Below are positions 38,086 to 47,188 of a DNA stretch of 64,000 bases, one piece after another. Below the pieces are notes generated by a model. The model saw nothing but the letters and a program-made list of their open reading frames with translations, was not told where the DNA came from and made no database searches. The stretch's first letter is position 1. Each line of letters begins with the position of its first letter. The DNA is from Diphasiastrum complanatum (lineage: Eukaryota > Streptophyta > Lycopodiopsida > Lycopodiales > Lycopodiaceae), in assembly GCA_029204225.1 (NCBI GenBank), contig CM055096.1, positions 36,450,954-36,514,953 on the forward strand, written 5' to 3'. Position numbers and translations under genes: made by a program.

Positions 38086-41000
38086 CTTTATTAACTTTTT
38101 TTGGGCACCCGTGGGTGCATAAGACCAAAAAGAAAATATGTACAAACAATAGTGGGAGCATCATCCATAGGAGTACGTGGCCGTAAAATGCTATAAACTA
38201 GCTACGAGTGAAAGTAGAACAAAGCAAAAGTGAAATAAGTCCACAACCCGGGCCAGGTATAACAAAAGAACTACAGAAAAAGTACCAATGCCCACAACCC
38301 GGGCCAGGTGGAGAATATGTACATATCAACGAAAGTAAGTGTGAAGTGTCCGCTAAGTGGTGTGTATAGTGGGCCTTGATGGAGGCAAGTGGCGGCTACA
38401 TCTGAGCTTTTTCCGCTGTGGCACAGGGATAGGAATCTCATCATCAGAGTCATTAGCATGTGCTCAAGTTCGAAAGAAGCCAATGAGAAGCAGCTGTTGG
38501 GAGTCTAACCCGAGGTGATCTGGTACAGGCAGATGAGACTAACGGAGAGTACGCATCTCACGAACAAGAAGTCCCAAGCAACGAGCATCAGGATAGGAGA
38601 CAAAACTACAAAGTGTATGCGGGTCATCGCGAAAGAGACAAGAATCCCTCCCTCGTATCTCATAATACAATGAACATTTGAGGAGGAAATGGGCTTCATC
38701 TTTCACCTCCTGCAACGAAGCGACATAGACGACGCTCGTGAGGGATATCCCATGCACAACCGGCCTCAATAGCAAGTTGATGAGAGGAAATGCGCAACTG
38801 CCCAAGATGACAACGCAGGCCGTGTAGTAGGGGCTGTGAGAGATAGAGCGGCAACAATGGCAAACCAAATGGATCCAGAGAGAGGAAGTGTGTCTGGTAA
38901 TAGCTCAGTCAAATGCGGGAAGGTGGGAGGGAGCTCCAAGTCTGCTGCGTATATCGACGGAATAAATAGCCTCGGATATATGAATGCGTACCACGAGGAA
39001 GATCCATGACAGAGATGCCCAAATGTCGTAAGAGATCAGACGCCTGCTGGTACCATGAGAACTTGGCATGGGAATCAGCTAGGACACGTCAAGAAGTAAC
39101 TGCAGCAACTATGTATCTATCCGGGTGAGATGCACGAATCTCCTGAATTTGCTGAAAAAAAAGAATAAGGCGGAAAAAGCCCTCAAAGGATGATCGGAGG
39201 AGTAGCACACTCAACACATAGGATATCATGAGGGGTGGTAGTCTGTATCATGCGACCCAACATAGTGGCCTGAATGCGGGAAATGCTTGCCCAGTCTCGA
39301 AGAGAAAGTCTTGGCAACCAGATCTCAGAGGCATACATAACTGCTGGAACCACCCGTGTGTGAAACAGTTGGCATCTAATAGCGGGATCAAAAATGTGAT
39401 TCATTGTACAACCACGCTCGAACTAGACCAATGTTGAAAGATCGGAGGAAGTGTGAGCAAATGCAGCTTGGCGGAAACCAAGAAGGGGCGCAATAAACAC
39501 GACTCCCAAGTAAGTATAAGAGGAAATGCGCAACTGTCCAAGACGATAGCGCAGGCCGTTTGATAGGGGTTGTGAGAGATAGAGCGGCAACAATGGCAAG
39601 CCAACAGGATCCAGAAGTGTGTCTGGTAATAGCTCAGTCGAATACGGGAAGGTGGGAGGGAGCTCCAAGTTTGCTGCATATATCGATGGAATAAATAGCC
39701 TCGGATATATGAATGCGTACCACGAGGAAGATCCATGATAGAGATGCCCAGATGTCGTAAGAGATCAGACGCCTACTGGTACCAGGATAGCTTGGCATGG
39801 GAATCAGCTAGGACACATGAAGAAGTAACCGCAACAACTATGTATCTATCCGGGTGAGACACACGAATCTCCTGAATCCGCTGAAGAAAAAGAATAAGGG
39901 GGAAAAAGCCCTCAAGGATGATCTGAGGAGTAGCAAACTCAGCACATAGGATATCATGAGGGGTGGTAGTCTTGGCACGTATCATGCGACCCAACATAGT
40001 GGCCTGAATGCGGGAAATGCCTCCCCAGTCCCGGAGAGTAAGTCCTGGCAACCAAATCTCGGAGGCATACATCACTGCTGGAACCACCTGTGTGTGAAAC
40101 AACTGGCATCTAGTAGCGGAATCAAAAATATGATTCATTGTACAACCACGCTTGAACTGGACCAATGATGAAAGACCGGAGGAAATGTGCGCAAATGCAG
40201 CCTGGCGGAAACCAAGAAGGGGCGCAATAAACATGACTCCCAAGTAAGTATAAGAGGCAACAATGTCAACTTCTTGGCCGTCATAGAAGAATTGATAATT
40301 GTGAAGGCTTTGTCGATTGGTGTTGAAAATCATGATCTTCGTCTTTTTTAAGTTAACAGAGAGACCCCAAGCAACACAAAACCGATGTAAGACCTGTAAG
40401 TGACACTGCATTCCTTCTGGTGAGGAAGAAAGCAGGACAATGTCATCAGCATAAAGCAGAATGGGGATGAGCAAATGAGCCAGCGGGCAACCATCTCCAC
40501 CTTCTTCACGAATGAATCGCTCAAGATCATCAATATAAAGTGCAAAGAGCGGAGGGGATAGTGGACAGCCTTGCTTGACGCCAACAGTGCTACGGATGGG
40601 AGAAGACAAATCAGTTACCAGCCGAATACGTGCTAGAACTCTCTCATATAGAGCAACCATTGCCGCGAGAATAGAGTCGGAAAAGCCAAGCTGACGTAGT
40701 CTGCTAATCAAAAGATGACGGGGAACAGTATCAAAGGCCTTAGAGAGATCAACAAAACAAGCAAATACCTTCTTGCCCATATGCTTTGCCTCCTCAATGA
40801 TAGTACGTAGAGTGATACATGATCAAGAGTGCTATAAACCCCGACGGAAGCCAACCTGGCCAGTTGCATATAATAGTCAAGAATCAGCCTCTGCCGTAAC
40901 GAAGTTTTGGAGAATAGTGGCGTACAACTTGGCCATGGTATGACCAATCATAATAGTGCGATAGTTGTGGACATTCATGGCATCACCTGCTTTAAGAATG

Positions 41001-41225
41001 GGATGAAGGAGATTGGTGGCCCAAGGTATGGGGAAACTATCAACGACACAGCGGTTGAAACAATGGGCCAGGAAAGGGGAGGCGAGTTGGGCAATTGGTT
41101 TGAGGAGCTCAGCTGAAAGGAGGTCAATGTCAGACGTACGATTGTTCTTGAGTTTGCAGATGGTGGCTTCAACCATGTCAGGAGAAAAGAAGTCACAGTG
41201 GGTAGGACAAGAAGAAAGAGAGATG

Positions 41226-41310
<85 letters not shown>

Positions 41311-44300
41311 GTGAGTGAGTGAGTGAGTGCCACCATGCCGAGGGATAGGGATCTCTTGTGGGATCACGTCACCATCGCTACGGCCTATGGCACATTGGAC
41401 ACGAAGAGATGGAGTTGCAGATACTGTCACCAGTCTTACATTGGAGGGCCCACACGCATCAGGGCACATCTGTTACATTTGAGGGGGTACGAGATTGCCC
41501 CTTGCATGCATGCTCCTGACACGATACGCACTCCTGTTGCATCGGAGGAGGTTGGCCCTTCGAGGATGGGGCCCAGACAGAGAGGCAAACATTCAACTCT
41601 TACACTTCAAACATTGATCAAGTTTTAACTCACATCAAGTTTGAAGTTTCAAGTTCAACGATCATTGATCATCTAATTTATAAATTGTATTGTAATTTGT
41701 CTTTTTTGGCAGATCGAGATGCAATCACAGCGACACAGCCAGAGACCACCACGCCCCCCAGTTGCCATCCGCTCACCTCTCGCTTCCCACGGCTTAGTGG
41801 ACAGAGCTGCAGATGAGGCAGGGCCTAGTACCCGACCTGACCTGCCTTTTGGTGCGGGATCCTCGACACCACCTCCAGCCGTGACCATACCGGCACCACA
41901 TCAGCCACTTGAGAATGGGAGTGGTAGATGGGGCCGCACTACATAGCTGGGGGGTAGGGACTACTAGAGGACCTGTCACTCGAGCAGAGCGCAGGAGGAG
42001 GGTAGGAGAGGGTAGCAGCTCCCGTGCTCATAGGCCTGACGACGAGTTTGAGTCTGAGGCTTCGTCAAGGTCAGAGTCCTCAAAGGAGGAGGAGTGTGTG
42101 GATGAGGAGTTCGAGGAGGGCGGGGATGAGGATGAGGGGCATCATACCTCTGCCTCCGATGAGGATTTCGTTGTTGTTACTTGAGAGACCACAGCAGGCT
42201 CCACAACACCAGCGAGCAGGAGGAGACTTAGGCCTAGGAGAGCTTAGAGTGCTCAGTGTACATTGTAGATCAGTTACTAGTAGTTTGGACTCTGTAGATA
42301 GGTCATAGTAGTTGTAATTACATAGTATGGATGAGCATTGACTCTTGAGCTGTTTACACATCATGATTTATCATCAGACATGTCGCATGTGGCATTACAT
42401 TGGTGACCGGACTCATGAGGCACCTGGCATATGTATTTACTATTATGTTATGATGATATATTATGGATTCTAATTTCTGATTCCTGAAGTTAACTGGTTA
42501 CTGTAGTCTGTTTAATGTTAGTCGATTATCTAATATCAAGATTCAGTAATTACTAATGGTTTTACAATTTTGATTTCGGTATTTAATGTATTATGTTACA
42601 TATAGAATGTTCAATGTTGAATGGTGAATCTAAGTTTCTAACCTAAATTTTTTTGGCTTTCTCAAAGAGACTCAAACATTGTCATAACCTTCGTGTTTAT
42701 TCTTTTCTCCGATTTCGACATTGGGATTTGCAAATAAGTTTGAATTTTGAACTTCAACTTTGAACTTTGAAACAAAATTACAAATTACAATCTATGGTCC
42801 TACGGTTTAGACTCTACCTAGCTACCATTATCCATATCAGACTGAGACTAGTTATTGGTCACTATTATTAGCTCTGAGCTCAAATTTCAATTATACTCCT
42901 AAACCCTAAGTTCCAAGTGGCAAGTTCCAACTCCACAGTCTCCTTAGCAAGCAGATCTTTGTACCCATGATATGGTTACCACTTACTGCAGTTGTCTTAA
43001 ACTTGGGTCATTATGTTTTGATACCGTATACAACAGGTCACAAGAGATCCGAGTATCCTGATATTTCTAAACTTAGAGGAAATTATTTAGCTATTAAGTA
43101 TCTGTACAATGAATATATGACTTGTACATGATAGAAAATTATTGTTTTTTGAAAGATGGAAAAGACAGGTTCGAACCGTTTTCTGATTCAAACCTGGCCT
43201 GCCGGTTCGAACCTCAAAGAATCGGTTCAAACCGGCCGGTTCGAATTGACCTGTTCGAATCGGGGTGTAACCTTGCTTTGAATGCTACTGCCGAGTAGCG
43301 GCAACTTGAGTCCGTCGTGATGCACCTCGAGTCACAGGTCCTACACAGAGATTTGCAGTTATTGGAAAGTACCCATTGCCCAAAATTGAACTTTGAAGAC
43401 TCAAGACCCAGGTGACCTAGACAATAGAATCTAGATAGTACATACTACAATCTTGAAAGTTGATTGAAATACAAGACTCAAGTAATCAAATTTCAAATAC
43501 CAAGCAAGGCTCAAGCCTCAAGCCTACCCAATCGTGCAAGAGACTCGCAATGCACGAGGGCATAGACATTCTCCTCCTCCTTTGACCTAGGTGGTAAATC
43601 GGGAACCTTGGCGATGCCGATCTCATGAGGGTTTTCCCTAAAGCTAAACAATTCACATATCCACGACTAGGCATTCGCTCATGTCACATGTGACAGAAAT
43701 TCACAAATTACAAATGGTTCATGAATCATCGAAGTTCAAACTGGTCAACTTTCAAGACTTCAAGTACCAAGATTCAAGTGATAAGTTTGAACACTTACCA
43801 CACAAGTTCCAGTTCAAGTAGTTCAAGCTCAAGCCTCAAATACAAAGTTTAACTGATTAGTAATTACCTGCATGGGTTCTTCGGCCTCCCTCATATTATC
43901 TAGATGGTGTAGGTTTGAATGCACAAACACTAGCCTTTGTAATTGCTCTGCGGAGAGCCTGTTTCTCTTGTTGGTATGTATGAGGGAGTAAATGCTTCAA
44001 TTCCTCTCACAAGCTGCTGTGGTGCAGTCCCTTGAGAGGACTCTCAATGCAATGCGATGTAGCCTAGGGGTGCAGTTATGGACTCGGTTGATTACATTCG
44101 CCGCGTCTTTCTTTACTTTATTTCATGCATACGTAGGGCTTGGGGTCCTTTTTATTAGTCTAGTTCATATTTTTAGTTATGTATTGGACTTGGGCCCATA
44201 TTGTTACTTTATTTGATATTTGGTCATGTACTGATGAGGGGGACCATCTGGGGGGTCACAGACCTTATCTGAGGGCGCACTATTATCCCTCCTAGAGATT

Positions 44301-47153
44301 GGTTTCCTCAGTCTTATCCATTGAGGGCTCCCTTTTAGGGCTTCTCTATGGGTATAAGTAGGAGACATTGTCATTCATTATTCAACTTATGGTATTGATC
44401 TCTCTCTCTAGTCTCTTTAAGCATTCTCTTTCTTGCTTTCTAGACTAGTTTCTTGCTTATGTGCTGCTTTCCTAGCTTAGCCATTAATCTATTGTGAATC
44501 AGTTCATAACTTGGTATATTACATAACAAGTTGAAAGCTAACAAGAACAATCAAATTTTAGATTTCAAAGTTCACCTGCTCCTACATGTGCAGCATGAGG
44601 ACGGGGTGCATCGGCATCCTTTGCAGCTGCAGTGCTGCCAGGTCTCGCCAACCCAATGTCTTGTGGTGCCTGTGTGCAAGCAGCTATGTCGTAGCCATGC
44701 ACTGCCAAGAGGTATGCTCGAATCCGCAAAGGACCGCCTTTGAAGGTCATGTTGCAATATTTGCAAGTCCACCTCTTTGCACTTGAGTTGCCATACCCTC
44801 TTGCAACCAGCTCCACCACATTGTGTAATGACTCTCTCCAACTCATCAATATACAAGCCAAAGAGGACTGGTGAGAGGGAGCAACCCTGCTTCACCCCAA
44901 TAGTGCTCCAAATATGATCGGATATGCCACTACTATGTCGGCATGTAGTCTCCTAGTCTCCGCCTCTGAGCTCACAACTGACTGAAGAATAGTACCATAT
45001 AACTTCGCCAGGACATGCCCGATCATGATGGTGCGGTAGTTACTCGGAATCATGGGGTCACCATTCTTATGGATGGGGTGGATGATGTTAGTGCACCAGG
45101 ATGAAGGGAAACCGGAAACAATTGTGGAATTGAGAAGGGTGGCTATAGTAGGAGTGAGTACGTCCGAGGCATGAACTGGGAAAGGAGTTCAGATTCAAGG
45201 TCTTCAATATCTTTGGCCGTGTTGGACTTCATCTTCTTAATGGCTGCAAGTACCATGTCAGATGTGAAGAAGGAGAACTCAGATGGTCGTGGAGATATAG
45301 AGATGGGTGAGTCGGGGACGATATACAGGCTAGTAGCATAATCAATCGAGATGCAGAGGTCCTCCAGGAGGGGTGGTGGGGAGCGAGGAATGAACTCACG
45401 CCAAAAGCGCCCGAAGAAGAACTGAAGAGAAGGTCAATAAGACGTCTCCCTTCAGTATCATCGTAGGAACGCTTCTTACGACGGAGAACACGTCAGGTCC
45501 CGATTCTTTCCGATTTGAATCGGGACTTGACAATTTGTTGACGAATTGCGATTCGTGAAAACACAACGGCGTAGTGTGAGTGCATGAGAGTTCCTTTAGG
45601 TTAAATTTTGGTAAAATTGAACTAAATATAGTCAATACACCAAAGTTATAGCTCCACTATGGCAAAAAACATTAGTTTTGACTATTATCTCGACTATTCA
45701 CCAAAAACATAGTGTTTACATATTCTATGGGTAAGGCTCACCTCTACACTACTCATAAACATGATCATTGATGACAAAGAAGGCTCCAAACATTAGATTC
45801 CAGAAGTATATGACATACAACTCAAATTTTTGGATTCACTAGAGAAAAACAAAAGGTGGTATGGAGTGACAATGTAAGCTAGTATGCAATTATATTATGA
45901 GTATGTAGGCTTTCATTAGGGCGATTTGAGGTGTTGGAGAGGTTGCGAATGCTACTGCTGCAACAGCCAGAACAAGAGAACGACTTTTTCAAATCTGAAA
46001 ATTGTGGGAAATTTTCAAGTTATAATGAAAAAGCTTTTTTTTTTTGGCCCCTTTGACTATAGCCACTACTTTAGACCTATTGCCTGCTGCAAATCACTGA
46101 TAATACGCACAATCTGGTGATCAGAAGGCAATGAGGGACCTACTGTACCCTCAGAGTTAGAAGCCAAAAAATTCTACTCATAGCTTCTTTTTCCACAGGG
46201 AAAAGTGGATTGAAAACTTCTTTATCTCGTTGCATGCGTTATGCATGCCATACGGAGTTGATTCACAGCCAAGTGCATGCGGAAGTGGACGAAGGAATGG
46301 TTTGACAGTGCGATAGGGATAATTCCAATAATATTGATGCAAGAAATGAAAGCTGGTGACCCTATAAGATTGTCAACTACGTTGTGCCTCCTCCACTACG
46401 AGGATGGCATGTGTACTTGCAATCATGATAAATAAACACTATAATTCCGAATTTAAGTTAAATTTTTCTGTCAAGATATCGGCTAACAATCCCACACCAA
46501 AGCCACTTACCAGCAAAAACTTGGACATGTTGCCTGGCAATGAGAACCACTAATCAACCAAGGGAGGTGTGTTACCCAGATGCATGTATGATTTCTTTCA
46601 TGCTTAATGTATGATGTGACTGGTCCATCATTGTCTGGTGACGATCCACGAACAGCAAACTTCTCAATATCAGGAGCATGTAGGCATAGTGGAGCTTGAA
46701 ACCCATCATGTATGTATATTTAATCTATTGTGTGGGCATTAAAATCGCCCATCGAAAGAATCTGTCTCCTCTCTAAATATGAAATGATATTAGACGACAA
46801 ATCTGAATGTGGTGAAGTATTTGTACCCTTTGCAAGTGATGATGTCTTTGGTGGAAAGTAATTGGCGGCAAGAAACTCTTTTTGTACATTGTCCCTTGTG
46901 ATTTAGAATTATACAGATTGCACGTCCTCATTTCTTAGTGCCATTGTAAGAGATGTCTTTGAAGATGCTTGTATGAACCAGCAACCCACCCCCCCCAATC
47001 ACGTCCCTCGAATTGACCTGTCCTCCTCTCGATTAAGTAACTCTTGTAAGAAGCTTATAAATATGGAAAACCCTTTCTCCACACATGGAATAACCCTGCT
47101 GTTGATGGAGAACCGTAACTCTCTTATTGCAGATGATGGGTTTTAACTTAAAG

Positions 47154-47188
<35 letters not shown>

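Larger units (their letters stand above)
38084..41230 (-). mobile_element. LINE-F: 5'-truncated LINE with an internal tandem duplication
   Basis: Starts in the linker before RT at 41230, directly on the (GA)n tract at 41231-41307, and ends with the family 3' end (hairpin 38105-38118, TTAATAAAGC). A segment of about 735 bp is duplicated in tandem (38784-39519 and 39520-40254). Without it the copy would be about 2.4 kb. Confidence 0.85.
31356..43275 (+). mobile_element. hAT-C: internally deleted hAT transposon containing a LINE array
   Basis: Left end CAAGGTTGCATCGAACC (31356) and right end GGGGTGTAACCTTG (43275) form imperfect terminal inverted repeats. The 8-bp target duplication is CTTTAAAT (31348-31355) and CTTTGAAT (43276-43283), one mismatch. 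Without the LINE array (31467 to about 41307) the element is about 2.1 kb. Its coding part keeps only the BED finger and the acidic tail, so it is a non-autonomous deletion derivative of the hAT-A family. Confidence 0.88.
30480..45560 (-). mobile_element. hAT-D: degenerate hAT transposon hosting later insertions
   Basis: Minus-strand hAT pieces appear in order: BED finger (44565-44811), dimerisation domain (43860-44073) and acidic C-terminus (about 31165-31347). The last two are separated by hAT-C, which inserted with an 8-bp duplication. GAATCG-rich repeats occur at both suggested ends (30480-30530 and 45485-45560) and are roughly inverted to each other, but no clear target duplication was found, so the borders are approximate. 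The DUF659 core is missing. Confidence 0.5.

Noticed and set aside
44074-44511. Solo LTR
   Set aside because: No flanking duplication, and the first six bases of a primer site follow the LTR, so deletion after a 5' LTR is more likely.
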